Below are positions 34,219 to 44,500 of a stretch of 64,000 nt of DNA, one piece after another (positions within the stretch are counted from its first letter, which is position 1; each line of letters begins with the position of its first letter). This DNA is from Devosia sp. XK-2 (lineage in GTDB: Bacteria > Pseudomonadota > Alphaproteobacteria > Rhizobiales > Devosiaceae): assembly GCF_037113415.1 (NCBI RefSeq), contig NZ_CP146608.1, forward strand, positions 3,195,001 through 3,259,000. Direction: 5' to 3'. The notes beneath the pieces were generated by a model. It was given only the letters and a program-made list of their open reading frames with translations, had not been told where the DNA came from and made no database searches. The translations under genes and the position numbers were made by a program.

Positions 34219-34905
34219 ATGCTGTCTCGTCTTCTGGCGGCCGTTGCCGCTATGGTCGTGGTTGTCGCCGCGTCCAATGTCCTGGTCCTCTACCCCCTCA
34301 ACGTCCAGATTGGATCGGTCAATTTGGCCGACCTACTGACCTGGGGTGCAATTACCTTTCCCTTCGCCTTCCTGGTCACCGATTTGACCAATCGCTATGA
34401 CGGCGCGCAAAAGGCGCGCCTTGTGGTGCTGGTCGGTTTTGTTGTCGGTCTGGCCTGTTCCTTCTATCTCAGCTATCACCCGCTGCCCTGGAACCCCGAA
34501 GGCACCGCTGCCACCACACAGCGTATTGCCCTGGCATCGGCCGTGGCTTTCGTGATCGGCCAATTGCTCGACATCGCCATCTTTTCGCGTCTGCGCGCGG
34601 CCCGGTCCTGGTTCCTGCCACCGCTGGCCGGCTCTCTGTTTGGCTCGGTGCTCGACACCACCATCTTCTTCACCATCGCCTTTGCCCCGGCTCTGGCTGG
34701 CATCGATACGCTTTTCGGGCTTGAGGATGGCTCGCTTGGTTTCCCCGCACCCTGGCTGGGCATCGGCCCGGAAGTCCCGCTTTGGTTCTCGCTGGCCTGC
34801 GGCGACTTCATGATGAAGTTCCTCGCCGCGCTGCTGCTGCTGGCACCTTACCGGGCGCTCATGGGCAAGCTCAAGCCGCTGCCGCCGCTCGGCGCCGCCG
34901 CCTGA
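34219..34905 (+). CDS. Queuosine precursor transporter (YhhQ/QPTR family)
   Basis: A 228-residue inner-membrane protein with about six hydrophobic helices. The pattern PFAFLVTDLTNRYDGAQKA and the late WFSLACGDFMMKF match the YhhQ family, which imports the queuosine precursors preQ0 or preQ1 for tRNA modification. No preQ1 riboswitch signature was seen in its short leader. A strong terminator follows at 34931-34967. Its location after rpmB may be only by chance, as a terminator separates them. Confidence 0.87.
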   Translation: MLSRLLAAVAAMVVVVAASNVLVLYPLNVQIGSVNLADLLTWGAITFPFAFLVTDLTNRYDGAQKARLVVLVGFVVGLACSFYLSYHPLPWNPEGTAATTQRIALASAVAFVIGQLLDIAIFSRLRAARSWFLPPLAGSLFGSVLDTTIFFTIAFAPALAGIDTLFGLEDGSLGFPAPWLGIGPEVPLWFSLACGDFMMKFLAALLLLAPYRALMGKLKPLPPLGAAA

Positions 34906-34930
34906 GAGCTTGGCCAATAGCCGATTTTTA

Positions 34931-34967
34931 AACGCCGATCCGCTCCAGCGGGTCGGCGTTTCTTATT
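34931..34967 (+). terminator. Strong terminator between converging genes
   Basis: 13-base arms with one mismatch (AACGCCGATCCGC and GCGGGTCGGCGTT) and loop TCCA, followed by TTCTTATT on the plus strand. It ends the queuosine-transporter transcript; the last bases also touch the end of the opposite gene. Confidence 0.85.
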
Positions 34968-35952
34968 CTGGCAATGTGAATTCGAGCAGCAGGGTGCGCT
35001 GCCAATCGTTGAAATTATTGTCCGAGCCGATGAGCACGCGCGTCTCGCCGCCGGGCGTCTGATGCACCATCAGGCTTTCCATATTGTCGATTTCGCCGCC
35101 TTGGGCCGAGAGCAGCAATTCGCCCTGCATCAGATTGCCCGGACGCACCTGATCGGCCGGCACAAGCCGCAAATTCATGACAAAGGCGAAGAGCGACACC
35201 CCGCGCTCGAGCACCAAAAGATCGCCATTGGGCAGGAACTTGCAATCGGTTGGATTGACGATGGGCGAATTGACATAGCCGATGGGCCCCTTGTCATTGA
35301 CGCCCAGCAATTCGCCGCGGTGATTGCCATTCTCGTCCAGCGCTTCCTCGGTCAAAAGCAATGTCGACCCCGCAATGGGCGAAGCCGGTGGGGCAATACA
35401 AACCGCTTCCAGACTTTCATTGGTCCTGAGATCGGTCAGCCATTGCGGGATGGCAATTTCCCGCGCCGCGCCACCCGGCCGCCCATCGGCAATGGCAAAA
35501 TCGGCTACCCGAGTCAGATGCTCGAACCCCACCCGGACCGCCGCCGGCTCCCCATTGCGCCAGACCGTATCCATGCCTTCGGCATCGCGAGCATATTGGC
35601 GCGGCAGCACCGCACCGCCCGAATTCTGCATCGGCTCAATGGTCACCCCGATCAGGCCGATCAGCCGGTCCGCCTGGTCATAGGCCAATTGCCCGGCAAT
35701 GAAATTGCCCCGGTCCGAGATGAAGGCGATGCGCTGGTCCGGACCTGTCTGCGTGACGCTGGACAGGCCACCGAATGTATCCACCGGGCTTTGCAGTGTA
35801 AGGCCACCGCGAAAGACCAACCGGTCCACCTTCTGGTCGAGTTCGGCGCCCTTGAACCGGGTCACCGGCGCCGCACTGACCAACAGTTCCATCGCTCCGG
35901 CCGATTGGGCCAGGAGCAGCACGGCTGCGGCAAGAGCGGCCCGCAGCATCAT
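34963..35952 (-). CDS. Secreted esterase-like/phytase-like protein
   Basis: A 329-residue protein with a signal peptide (residues 1-20, cleavage after SAGA). The body matches the 'esterase-like activity of phytase' family, a secreted beta-propeller-like group: [20 protein letters not shown], then FISDRGNF, then EGMDTVW and [12 protein letters not shown]. Enzyme activity in this family is poorly tested. Its start overlaps the cobT stop by 4 bases (ATGA), an odd operon partner for a secreted protein. Confidence 0.85.
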   Translation of the reverse strand: MMLRAALAAAVLLLAQSAGAMELLVSAAPVTRFKGAELDQKVDRLVFRGGLTLQSPVDTFGGLSSVTQTGPDQRIAFISDRGNFIAGQLAYDQADRLIGLIGVTIEPMQNSGGAVLPRQYARDAEGMDTVWRNGEPAAVRVGFEHLTRVADFAIADGRPGGAAREIAIPQWLTDLRTNESLEAVCIAPPASPIAGSTLLLTEEALDENGNHRGELLGVNDKGPIGYVNSPIVNPTDCKFLPNGDLLVLERGVSLFAFVMNLRLVPADQVRPGNLMQGELLLSAQGGEIDNMESLMVHQTPGGETRVLIGSDNNFNDWQRTLLLEFTLPE

Positions 35953-37838
35953 CCCCGCGCCCGCCGCCGTGTCTGCGCCGGCATCTCTTCGTCGAACAGG
36001 GCCGCCAACTCGTCGGTCAGCGCCCCGGCCAGTTCCTCGGCATCGAGCAGGGTGACGGCACGCCGATAGTAGCGCGTCACATCATGGCCAATGCCCACCG
36101 CCACGAGCTGAATGGGCGAGCGGGTCTCGATATCCTCGATCACCTGCCGCAAATGCGCTTCAAGATAATTGCCGGCATTGACCGACTGGGTCGAGTCATC
36201 GACCGGCGCGCCATCGGAAATCACCATCATGATGCGGCGCTGCTCGGGTCGGGCCATCAACCGCTTGCGCGCCCATTCGAGCGCCTCGCCGTCGATATTT
36301 TCCTTGAGGAGCCCCTCGCGCATCATCAGCCCGAGATTGCGCCGGGCATGGCGCCAGGGCTCGTCAGCGGCCTTGTAGATGATATGGCGGATATCGTTCA
36401 CCCGACCCGGATTGGGCGGGCGGTTGGCTTCGAGCCAGGCTTCACGCGACTTGCCGCCCTTCCAGGCGCGAGTGGTAAACCCCAGTATCTCGACCTTGAC
36501 GCCGCACCGCTCCAGCGTGCGCGCGAGAATATCCCCGCAAATCGCCGCAATGGTGATCGGGCGGCCGCGCATGGAGCCGGAATTGTCGATCAACAGCGTC
36601 ACCACCGTGTCGCGGAAATCGGTATCGTTCTCGACCTTGAAGCTCAGCGCCTGCAGCGGATCGGTGACGACGCGGGTGAGCCGCGCCGTGTCGAGCAGGC
36701 CTTCTTCGAGATCGAACTGCCATGATCTGTTCTGCTTGGCCATCAGCCGCCGCTGCAGCTTGTTGGCCAGCCGCGCCACCGCCCCGGCCAGATTCTCGAG
36801 CTGTTTGTCGAGCAGGGTCCGCAGCTGATCGAGCTCATCGGGGGGACAGAGTTCCGCCGCCTTGACGATCTCGTCATATTTCTGCGTGAAGACCTTGTAG
36901 TTGAACTGGTTGGAGAGCCGCTCGCCGCCATCCTTGGCAGGCGGGGGCATGGGCGCATCCTCGCCCGCTTCGGCCTCGGCATCCTCGTCGGCATCGGCCA
37001 TATCGGCCTCCATGCCTTCAACGTCACCGGTATCTTCGCTCTCGCCAGCCTGCTGGTCTTCTTCGCTCTCGGACTGTTCGTTCTCGCCCTCGCCCTGCTC
37101 GGGCGACTCGTCGGAGCCTTGCGCCTGTTCGGGCTGATTGTCCTCGCTTGAGTCCTCGTCGCTCTCAGACGGGTCCTCCATATCGCTTTCCGCGATCAGG
37201 TTGAGATCGCGCAACACGGCCCGCGCCGCGCGCGAAAATTCGTCCTGGCTCTCATAGGTATCGAGCAGTTTTTCTATCGAGGTGCCGGCCTTGGCCTCGA
37301 TCTCCTTGCGCCACAGATCGACCAGCGCATGGCCTGACGGCGGCACCTCGACCCCAGCCAGCTTTTCGCGCAGCATCAGCCCCAGTGCTTCGGCCAAAGG
37401 CGCATCGCCCTTGTCATCGACCTCGGCGAAATTGGCGCGGAAAAGGCGATCCTCCAGCATTTCGTGGATATTGCCCACCATGCCCGGCATGCGAATGCAA
37501 CCCAGCGATTCCACCCGCGCCTGCTCAAGCGCGTCGAAGGCCGCCCGCGCCTGCGGATCCATGGGCGACCGCTTGCGGTGCGCGTCCGGATCGTGGCTGG
37601 CGAGGCGCATGGCCATGGCATCGCCCTGCCCCCGGGCAATTGCGATATCGCGCTTGGTCGGCAGGCGCGGCAGATTGGCCAGCCGCGCCTTGTCCGATGT
37701 GAGCAGGGGCCGGTCGGCGGTAAAGCTCACCTCAAGGTCCGGCTTTGCCCCGATGGCGCGCACCGTTGCACCCATGGCCGATTTGAAGGCCTGGGTCTGG
37801 TCGGGCTTATTGGCTTTGCTGCGCGGGGGAGTTGCCAT
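35949..37838 (-). CDS. cobT: Cobaltochelatase subunit CobT
   Basis: The 629-residue von Willebrand A-type subunit of aerobic cobaltochelatase, which with CobS and CobN inserts cobalt into hydrogenobyrinate diamide. The N-terminal part is followed by a long acidic, Glu/Asp/Gln-rich stretch (about residues 215-300). The C-terminal vWA domain has the MIDAS motif [10 protein letters not shown] near residue 425. CobS lies upstream on the same strand, but CobN is not in the window. An inverted pair of G/C-rich repeats separates the two genes. Confidence 0.95.
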   Translation of the reverse strand: MATPPRSKANKPDQTQAFKSAMGATVRAIGAKPDLEVSFTADRPLLTSDKARLANLPRLPTKRDIAIARGQGDAMAMRLASHDPDAHRKRSPMDPQARAAFDALEQARVESLGCIRMPGMVGNIHEMLEDRLFRANFAEVDDKGDAPLAEALGLMLREKLAGVEVPPSGHALVDLWRKEIEAKAGTSIEKLLDTYESQDEFSRAARAVLRDLNLIAESDMEDPSESDEDSSEDNQPEQAQGSDESPEQGEGENEQSESEEDQQAGESEDTGDVEGMEADMADADEDAEAEAGEDAPMPPPAKDGGERLSNQFNYKVFTQKYDEIVKAAELCPPDELDQLRTLLDKQLENLAGAVARLANKLQRRLMAKQNRSWQFDLEEGLLDTARLTRVVTDPLQALSFKVENDTDFRDTVVTLLIDNSGSMRGRPITIAAICGDILARTLERCGVKVEILGFTTRAWKGGKSREAWLEANRPPNPGRVNDIRHIIYKAADEPWRHARRNLGLMMREGLLKENIDGEALEWARKRLMARPEQRRIMMVISDGAPVDDSTQSVNAGNYLEAHLRQVIEDIETRSPIQLVAVGIGHDVTRYYRRAVTLLDAEELAGALTDELAALFDEEMPAQTRRRARG

Positions 37839-37895
37839 GATTACGCTCGTCAGTTGGACTGGCGCCTTGGCTTCGCACGGAAAGTGAGACCTGCG

Positions 37896-37990
37896 CCCCC
37901 TCCCCCTTTAAGGGGAGGGTTGGGGAGGGGGTGGATCAGTGGTTACCCGATGGACCCCCACCCCCGGCCCCTCCCCTCAAGGGGGAGGGG
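37896..37990. repeat. Head-to-head pair of REP-like G/C-rich elements
   Basis: 37896-37934 and 37955-37990 are near inverse copies of one ~37-base element, each able to fold alone (CCCTCCCC...GGGGAGGG). Together they form a larger inverted repeat between cobS and cobT. This resembles a BIME-type arrangement and may stop RNA decay or transcription between the two genes. Confidence 0.75.
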
Positions 37991-38013
37991 AGCAGAGGGT
38001 CCAATACTGCAAA

Positions 38014-38997
38014 TTAAGCCATCACCGCCAGATTGGCGGAGCTTTCCGGCAGGTCTTCGCCGAACACGCGCTGGTAGAACTCGGCTACCACCGGGCGTTC
38101 GAGCTCGTCGCATTTGTTGAGGAAGGTCAGGCGGAAGGCAAAGCCGATATCGCCACCGAAAATGACGGCGTTTTCGGCCCAGGTGATGACACCGCGCGGG
38201 CTCATGACGGTCGAGATATCGCCATTGATGAAGGCCGAACGCGTCAGGTCCGCCAGGCGCACCATATTGGCGATCTGCTTTTTGCCCTTTTCGGTCTCGG
38301 CATAGCTCTTGTTCTTGGCCAGAACGATGCCGACTTCCTTGTCATGCGGCAGATAATTGAGCGTCGTCACGATGCTCCAGCGGTCCATCTGGCCCTGGTT
38401 GATCTGCTGGGTGCCGTGATAGAGCCCCGAAGTATCGCCCAGACCGATCGTATTGGTGGTCGAGAACAGCCGGAAGGCCGGGTGCGGGATGATCACGCGG
38501 TTCTGGTCCAAGAGGGTCAGGCGACCCGATTGTTCAAGCACGCGCTGGATCACGAACATCACGTCCGGACGGCCGGCATCATATTCGTCGAAGACCAGCG
38601 CGACATTGTTCTGCACCGCCCAGGGCAGGATGCCGTCGCGGAATTCGGTGATCTGCTTGCCGTCCTTGAGGACAATGGCGTCCTTGCCGACGAGGTCGAT
38701 ACGCGACACATGGCTGTCGAGGTTCACGCGCACCAGCGGCCAGTTCAGCCGCGCCGCGACCTGCTCGATATGGGTGGATTTGCCGGTGCCGTGATAGCCC
38801 TGCACCATGACGCGGCGATTATAGGCAAAGCCGGCCAGGATCGCCAAAGTCGTATTGCGGTCGAACAGATAGTCCGGATCGATCGGCGGCACGTGGTCGG
38901 TGCGCTCTTTGTAGCCCTTGACCACCATGTCGGTATCGATGCCGAAAAGCTCCCGCGCCTGGTATTCGGTATCGGGCAGATTGGCGAATTCAGTCAT
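38014..38997 (-). CDS. cobS: Cobaltochelatase subunit CobS
   Basis: The 327-residue AAA+ ATPase subunit of cobaltochelatase, forming a ring with CobT. Walker [10 protein letters not shown] is near residue 76, Walker [11 protein letters not shown] near 138, and the arginine-finger region follows. The length is normal. The usual N-terminal [13 protein letters not shown] is present. Transcription probably continues through the repeat pair into cobT. Confidence 0.96.
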   Translation of the reverse strand: MTEFANLPDTEYQARELFGIDTDMVVKGYKERTDHVPPIDPDYLFDRNTTLAILAGFAYNRRVMVQGYHGTGKSTHIEQVAARLNWPLVRVNLDSHVSRIDLVGKDAIVLKDGKQITEFRDGILPWAVQNNVALVFDEYDAGRPDVMFVIQRVLEQSGRLTLLDQNRVIIPHPAFRLFSTTNTIGLGDTSGLYHGTQQINQGQMDRWSIVTTLNYLPHDKEVGIVLAKNKSYAETEKGKKQIANMVRLADLTRSAFINGDISTVMSPRGVITWAENAVIFGGDIGFAFRLTFLNKCDELERPVVAEFYQRVFGEDLPESSANLAVMA

Positions 38998-39113
38998 GGT
39001 CGGACTCTTGGAAATGCAAGGAAAAATTCTTTGAAGGCGGTGGCTCTATAGCAGCTATGTGACGGCGCGGGTAGCCTTGGCTTTGGCATGCGCCGCCGCC
39101 CTTAGGGCATGGC

Positions 39114-39737
39114 CTAGCGCACCACGAAACCCTGTTTTTTGAGATGCGTATAGGCCGCGATCACCGAACGCAGGCGCTCCTCGGACGAGGCATCCCCGCC
39201 ATTGACGTCCGGATGGTGCTTTTTGACCAGGTCCTTATAAGCCCGTTTGATCTCGTCGGATTTGGCATGCTTGGTAAAGCCCAGCACCTCCAGCGCTCGT
39301 CGGTCCGGTTCATTGAGCGGCTTGACGCGCTCGGTCGCCGGGCGCTTGGACTGTTGATAGCGATAGCGCGCAAAGACCCCGAACGGGTCGCCATATTTGT
39401 CCCCCGGCTTGGTCGCATTGCGCCCCGCCGCCCGGGCCGCGCCGGGATTGCCAGTGGCAAAGCTCGACCGCGATTCGGCCTTGGGCGGGGTATGCAGCGC
39501 CTCGTCCAACTCTTCCGGGCTCATGCCGGCGAAGTAATTGAAGGCCTTGTTATAGTGGCGCACATGCTCAAGGCAGAAATTGTGATACTGCCCTTCCGAG
39601 CGCACGCCCTTGGGCGCCTTGAACTCGCCGGGCGCCTCGCAGCCCTCCCAATCGCACTTCACCCCCACCGGCTCAGACTTCTCCTCCCGCCGGGGCCGGA
39701 CACGAATATTATCGAAGAGCTTGGATTGCAGTTTCAT
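39114..39737 (-). CDS. J-domain protein with C-terminal J domain
   Basis: A 207-residue DnaJ-like co-chaperone. The J domain is at the C terminus (about 145-207), with the HPD motif in KKHHPDVNGG, so it can stimulate an Hsp70. The N terminus has CDWEGCEAPGEF and a later CLEH, a possible zinc site, and there is no DnaJ glycine/cysteine repeat. The family is conserved next to cobS and bolA in Rhizobiales; its client is unknown. It diverges from bolA across 42 bases. Confidence 0.88.
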   Translation of the reverse strand: MKLQSKLFDNIRVRPRREEKSEPVGVKCDWEGCEAPGEFKAPKGVRSEGQYHNFCLEHVRHYNKAFNYFAGMSPEELDEALHTPPKAESRSSFATGNPGAARAAGRNATKPGDKYGDPFGVFARYRYQQSKRPATERVKPLNEPDRRALEVLGFTKHAKSDEIKRAYKDLVKKHHPDVNGGDASSEERLRSVIAAYTHLKKQGFVVR

Positions 39738-39779
39738 TGTGCCTAGTTGTGTCTACAGTCAGATATCGGAGCCGACACC

Positions 39780-40049
39780 ATGTCCATGACGGACACGATC
39801 CACGCCAAGCTCAGCGAAAAATTCTCTCCCCTCCATCTGGAGGTGATCGATGAATCCGCGTCTCACCACGGCCACGCCGGATGGCGTGAGGGCGGTGAAA
39901 CCCATTTTCGTGTCAGAATCGCGACCCGCAATTTTGACGGGCTAAGCCGCGTTGCGCAACACCGTGCGGTGATGGAAGCGCTTGACGATGAATTGAAGGC
40001 CAGCGTGCATGCCCTCGCCATCGAGGTGCTGCCGGCCAAGGCCATATAG
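39780..40049 (+). CDS. bolA: BolA family protein
   Basis: An 89-residue BolA protein that pairs with monothiol glutaredoxins to carry or sense iron-sulfur clusters. SHHGHAGWREGGETHF holds the conserved His residues, and HRAVMEALDDEL is the family helix. The ATG at 39780 follows GGAG eight bases upstream. The stop codon directly abuts the stop of the converging CorC-like gene, with no base between them. Confidence 0.93.
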   Translation: MSMTDTIHAKLSEKFSPLHLEVIDESASHHGHAGWREGGETHFRVRIATRNFDGLSRVAQHRAVMEALDDELKASVHALAIEVLPAKAI

Positions 40050-41348
40050 TCATTCGGCTAAAACTTCGCCACCCTCCGCTCGGGGGGTGATCTTCACTTT
40101 CGACACCCTTTGCCGGTCCCGTTCCAGCACGAGGAAGGTAAAACCATGCGCCTCCACCTCATGTCCGGGCTCGGGAATGAGCTTGGCGGCATTGATGACA
40201 ATGCCGGCCACGGTATTGGCATGTTCGTCCGGCAGGTCCCAGTCGAGCAGCCGGTTGATGTCACGGATGGCAATGCTGGCATCGACGATGAAGCTGCCAT
40301 CGTCCTGCTTGTCGATCCCGAACACCGCCTCGTCGTCCGGCTCGTCATGCTCGTCGGAAATATCGCCGACGATTTCCTCGATGATGTCTTCCAGCGTCAC
40401 CAGCCCTTCGAGCACGCCATATTCGTCCAGCACCAGCGCCATATGCGAATGCCGCTTCAAAAACGCCGAGAGCTGCACCTGCACCGGCGTCGATTGCGGA
40501 ATGAACCAGGGCTTGGCCATGATCTGCTTGAGGTCCACGCGGCTGGCATCGCCATCCACGGCCATCAAGGCCCGCAGCACGTCCTTGGCATGAACAATGC
40601 CGACAATGTCGTCGGTCTCGCCCTGATAGAGCGGAATACGGGTATAGGCGCTTTCGAGAACGGCCTTGACCAGGTCGTCCGCCGCCATGGTGGCGTCGAG
40701 CGCCAGCATCTGCGTGCGGTGCACCATAACGTCGCTGACCACCAGGTCGCGCAGGTCCAATAGGCCGCCCAGCATGTCGCGGTCGCCCTTGACCACTTCG
40801 CCTTCCGAATGCAGCAGGTCCAGCGTGCCACGGATTTCATCATGCCCGGAAATGGCACTGACATTGGTCGCGTCCAGCCCAAAGAGCCTGAGGATGAAAT
40901 TGACAATGGCCTGCACCGCCAGGGTCACTGGCGCAAAGACGATCACCACCAGCCGGATCACCGGCGAAACGGTGAGTGCAAAGCCATCGGGCCGCATCAG
41001 CGCCAGCGTCTTGGGCAGCACTTCGGAAAACACCACTACCGCCGCCGTCATGGCAATGGTGGCATAGGCAATGCCCGCCTCGCCGAACAGGGCGATCAGC
41101 ACGCTGGCGGCCAGGGTCGAGGCCAGGATATTGACGATATTATTGCCCAATAGGATCGCGCCGATCAGCCTCTCCTTTTCGCTGGTGAGATGTTCCACCA
41201 ACACAGCCCGCTTGTCGCCTGAACGGGCAAGCTGGTGCATGCGCGCTCGCGAGGCCGCAGTCAGTGCTGTTTCCGAACCGGAAAAGAAAAAGCTCATGGC
41301 CAGCAGAATGAGAATGCCCGCCGAGGTCAGCCACAGAGTAAGGCTCAT
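40050..41348 (-). CDS. HlyC/CorC family transporter (CNNM + CBS + CorC domains)
   Basis: A 432-residue membrane protein. The N-terminal CNNM/DUF21 domain has about three or four helices, two CBS domains follow (about residues 210-330), and the C-terminal CorC/HlyC domain ends the protein. The family exports or regulates magnesium or cobalt. Here it follows aroB on the same strand, starting with an ATGA overlap. The exact ion is inferred from family. Confidence 0.92.
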   Translation of the reverse strand: MSLTLWLTSAGILILLAMSFFFSGSETALTAASRARMHQLARSGDKRAVLVEHLTSEKERLIGAILLGNNIVNILASTLAASVLIALFGEAGIAYATIAMTAAVVVFSEVLPKTLALMRPDGFALTVSPVIRLVVIVFAPVTLAVQAIVNFILRLFGLDATNVSAISGHDEIRGTLDLLHSEGEVVKGDRDMLGGLLDLRDLVVSDVMVHRTQMLALDATMAADDLVKAVLESAYTRIPLYQGETDDIVGIVHAKDVLRALMAVDGDASRVDLKQIMAKPWFIPQSTPVQVQLSAFLKRHSHMALVLDEYGVLEGLVTLEDIIEEIVGDISDEHDEPDDEAVFGIDKQDDGSFIVDASIAIRDINRLLDWDLPDEHANTVAGIVINAAKLIPEPGHEVEAHGFTFLVLERDRQRVSKVKITPRAEGGEVLAE

Positions 41349-42460
41349 GATGAACGCATCTCCTCCAGAAAGGCCCGCACGGCTTCGGGATCGACATTTT
41401 TTTCGATAAAGGCCTGGCCGATGCCCCGCGTCAGGATGAAAGTCAGCGCCCCGCGCGACACTTTCTTGTCCTGGGCAATGGCCGCCATCAGCGTGTCAGT
41501 CGAGCCCAGTTGCCCCGGGATATCGCTGAGCCTGGTCGGCAGGCCCGCGGCCTTGAGATGGGCCGCCACCCGGCCGCTATCCTGCCCCGGCGCCAGCCCG
41601 AGCCTGTTGGAAAAACCATGGGCGAGCACCATGCCGATGCTGACCCCCTCGCCATGCAAGAGCCGGTCTGAATAACCGGTATCCTTTTCCAGTGCATGCC
41701 CGAATGTATGCCCCAGATTGAGCAGCGCCCGGACCCCTGTTTCCTTCTCGTCCTCGATCACCACCCGCGCCTTGTGGGCGCAGCAACGGGCAATGGCTTC
41801 CCCCCGCGCCGGCCCGCCGGCAAAGATTTCGGCGCGATTGGCTTCCAGCCACTCGAAAAAGTCCGGCTCGTCGATCAGCCCATATTTGACGACTTCCGCA
41901 TAGCCGGCAGCGAATTGGCGCGGATCGAGCGTATCGAGTGCCGAAAGGTCGGCCAGCACCAGCTTGGGCTGATGAAAGGCGCCGACCAGGTTCTTGCCAT
42001 GGGGCGAATTGATGCCCGTCTTGCCGCCCACCGAGGAATCCACCTGCGCCAGAAGCGAGGTGGGCACTTGCACAAAATCCATGCCGCGCCGGGTGACTGC
42101 GGCGGCAAAACCGGCGAGGTCCCCGATCACGCCGCCGCCAAGGGCAATGACCAGGTCGCCGCGCTCAAGCCTGGCCGCAAGCAGGCCCTCGACCACTGTT
42201 TCGAGCATGGCATAGCTCTTGGTGGCCTCGCCGGCCGGTACTGTTATGACGTCATAGGAGAGCCCTGCCGCCGTCAGCCCCGCCTCCAGACGCGGCAATT
42301 GCGCCTTGGCCACCCTCTCGTCGGTGACAATACCATACCGCCGGCCCGGAAATTTTTCGGCAAGCACGGCGCCGGCCTCATCGATCAGCCTGGGTCCGAT
42401 CAAAATGTCATAGGCCCGTTCGCCCAGCGCAACATGAACTGTGTGATCGATCTGCGCCAT
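41345..42460 (-). CDS. aroB: 3-dehydroquinate synthase
   Basis: The second enzyme of the shikimate pathway, a NAD-dependent zinc enzyme making 3-dehydroquinate. The 371-residue sequence has the NAD-binding GGGVIGDLAGFAAA near residue 105, KTGINSPHGKNLVGAFHQP, and the metal-binding LNLGHTFGHALE. The ATG at 42460 gives MAQIDHTVHVALGERAY; upstream open sequence is aroK in another frame. The aroK stop is five bases away, so aroK-aroB-corC are one operon. Confidence 0.97.
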   Translation of the reverse strand: MAQIDHTVHVALGERAYDILIGPRLIDEAGAVLAEKFPGRRYGIVTDERVAKAQLPRLEAGLTAAGLSYDVITVPAGEATKSYAMLETVVEGLLAARLERGDLVIALGGGVIGDLAGFAAAVTRRGMDFVQVPTSLLAQVDSSVGGKTGINSPHGKNLVGAFHQPKLVLADLSALDTLDPRQFAAGYAEVVKYGLIDEPDFFEWLEANRAEIFAGGPARGEAIARCCAHKARVVIEDEKETGVRALLNLGHTFGHALEKDTGYSDRLLHGEGVSIGMVLAHGFSNRLGLAPGQDSGRVAAHLKAAGLPTRLSDIPGQLGSTDTLMAAIAQDKKVSRGALTFILTRGIGQAFIEKNVDPEAVRAFLEEMRSS

Positions 42461-42464
42461 GATC

Positions 42465-43052
42465 CTAAACCTGTTGTTTCTTGAAATGGTCGAGCAATGC
42501 GCCCACGACATCGCCGGCCACCTGGTCTTGCGGCACATCGCGGCTGATCACGGTAATGTCCGCTTCCCGGTAGATCGGATAGCGGTCCGCAATCAGTTTT
42601 TCGAGCGTGCCCTTGGGGTCGGCCGTCTTGAGCAAAGGACGGTTGGACCGCCGTGACACCCGCTCGAACAGCACATCGAGATCGGCCTTGAGCCATACCG
42701 AAACGGCCCCTGATTTGACCAGCGCCCGCGTCTCGGGATTGACAAAGGCCCCGCCACCGGTCGCGAGTACGATATCCTTTTCCTTGAGCAACCGGGCAAT
42801 GACGCGCATTTCTCCGGCGCGGAACTCGCCCTCGCCGCGCTGCTCGAAAATTTCCGGAATACTCATCTGCGCGGCGCGCTCGATTTCCTCGTCGCTGTCG
42901 ATAAAGCGGCGCCCCAGCCGGCTGGCCAGCCGCCGGCCGACCGTGGTCTTGCCCGCACCCATCATGCCCACCAGCACCAGCGGGCGGCCATCGAGCCGGC
43001 TGGCCAGTGCCTTGGCCCGGCCCTGCCGTCCGCCGCCATCGCTCTTGCTCAC
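42465..43052 (-). CDS. aroK: Shikimate kinase
   Basis: Phosphorylates shikimate at the 3-hydroxyl. 195 residues, with Walker A GMMGAGKTTVGRRL near residue 31, the shikimate-binding D in DSDEEIER and GGGAFV. The start is GTG at 43052, with GGAGGG eight to nine bases upstream. It heads the aroK-aroB operon, which supplies chorismate for aromatic amino acids and folate. It diverges from the small membrane protein gene at 43221. Confidence 0.96.
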   Translation of the reverse strand: MSKSDGGGRQGRAKALASRLDGRPLVLVGMMGAGKTTVGRRLASRLGRRFIDSDEEIERAAQMSIPEIFEQRGEGEFRAGEMRVIARLLKEKDIVLATGGGAFVNPETRALVKSGAVSVWLKADLDVLFERVSRRSNRPLLKTADPKGTLEKLIADRYPIYREADITVISRDVPQDQVAGDVVGALLDHFKKQQV

Positions 43053-43220
43053 CTGCCACGCCCTCCGATCATCGCCGCTATCAACCGGTCCGGACCCGGC
43101 CTGTCAAGCACGGCACCACGCCAGTTGATCACGCGGGCCTGTTTCGGCGACACTGCGAGACAACACAACCGCAACCTTTTGCCGATAATATTGGCGCCGC
43201 GCCGGCCCATAAGGAATGCT

Positions 43221-43436
43221 ATGCCCACCCTGATCCGCCTGCTCATCACCCTGATTTTTCTGGCGGGCCTGGTCTATGCCGGCATGTTCGTGCTCGTCAC
43301 CTTCGTTGAGCCGACCCCCAAGGAAGTCAGCCAGCGCATTCCCACGCGCGAATTGCTGGGCGAAACAGAAGCCAGCCGCCCCGCCGGCAATCTGCCGCAG
43401 CCCAATGTGACCTCCCAGCCCAGCACCGGCCAATGA
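43221..43436 (+). CDS. Small single-pass membrane protein
   Basis: A 71-residue protein with one strong membrane helix (about residues 5-30, LLITLIFLAGLVYAGMFVLV) followed by a proline-rich tail. The ATG at 43221 has AAGGA upstream. Its stop overlaps the xerD start (ATGA), so the two are coupled. Histidine-kinase-like short proteins of this kind occur next to xerD in related genomes; the function is unknown. Confidence 0.75.
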   Translation: MPTLIRLLITLIFLAGLVYAGMFVLVTFVEPTPKEVSQRIPTRELLGETEASRPAGNLPQPNVTSQPSTGQ

Positions 43437-44341
43437 GCGGCGGACACCTGATCGGCGGCTTTCTCGAAATGATGAGTGCCGAGCGTGGCGCGGCGGCCAA
43501 TACGATCGAGGCCTATCGCCGTGACCTCACGCACTACGCCGCCTTTGTAGCGGCGCAAGGGCAAACGCTGCAAACGGCCGGCCGCGACACGGTCACCGCC
43601 TGGCTCGACGATCTCAAAACCGAAGGCCTGTCAGCGGCCTCCAGCGCCCGCCGCCTGTCGGCCGTGCGCCAGTTTCACAAATTCCTTTGCGCCGATAGCA
43701 TCCGAAGCGATGACCCCACCCGCATCGTGGCCAGCCCCAAGGCCCGCCGCGCCCTGCCCAAAGTGCTCTCCATCGCCGAAGTCGACCGCCTGCTCTCGCT
43801 GGCCGAAACCGAGGCCAACACCCCGGCCAGCCCGGCCAGGCAATTGGCCGCGCAGCGGCTCTATGTGCTGCTTGAAATGCTCTATGCCACTGGCCTGCGT
43901 GTCTCCGAACTGGTCAGTCTCAAGCGCGCCGCCGTGATGCGCGATGCCGCTTTCATCACCGTCACAGGCAAAGGGAACAAGGATCGCGTCGTACCCATGA
44001 ACGACCGGGCCCGCGATGCCGTGCGTCTCTGGGTCAAAACGCTCGAGCCCGGCCCCTATCTGTTTCCGGCCAAGGGCGAGACCGGCTATCTCTCCCGCCA
44101 GGTCTTTGCCCGCGACCTCAAATCGCTGGCCGCGCGGGCCGGTATTTCGTCGGCGCGCGTCGCCCCCCACGTTCTGCGCCACGCCTTTGCCAGTCACCTT
44201 CTGGCCGGCGGTGCCGACCTCCGGGTCGTGCAGATGCTGCTCGGCCATGCCGACATTTCCACAACCCAGATCTATACCCATGTGCTCGATGAAAGGCTCC
44301 GCTCTCTGGTGGAAAGCCATCATCCGCTGGCCACGGGTTGA
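43433..44341 (+). CDS. xerD: Site-specific tyrosine recombinase XerD
   Basis: With XerC it resolves chromosome dimers at dif during cell division. 302 residues: an N-terminal SAM-like core-binding domain and a C-terminal catalytic domain. The catalytic residues are visible: R in ATGLRVSELV, HxxR in HVLRHAFASHLL, H in LGHADISTTQIYTHV with the nucleophilic Y. The chromosomal housekeeping context (next to aroK and accA) argues for XerD rather than a phage integrase. It overlaps the membrane-protein gene by 4 bases. Confidence 0.95.
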   Translation: MSGGHLIGGFLEMMSAERGAAANTIEAYRRDLTHYAAFVAAQGQTLQTAGRDTVTAWLDDLKTEGLSAASSARRLSAVRQFHKFLCADSIRSDDPTRIVASPKARRALPKVLSIAEVDRLLSLAETEANTPASPARQLAAQRLYVLLEMLYATGLRVSELVSLKRAAVMRDAAFITVTGKGNKDRVVPMNDRARDAVRLWVKTLEPGPYLFPAKGETGYLSRQVFARDLKSLAARAGISSARVAPHVLRHAFASHLLAGGADLRVVQMLLGHADISTTQIYTHVLDERLRSLVESHHPLATG

Positions 44342-44500
44342 GCCGGGCGCACGAAATCGCAACCATTTCCTGCCCAGAGCTTGACTTGCCATTGCTCCAC
44401 CGCCACTTTCCGGCCACTTTAGGGCGCAAGAGCAGCGGACCATGATGCATGGGCCGCAAACGAGCCTCGTGCCAGAACAATGACCCTTTTGGGCGGTGGG

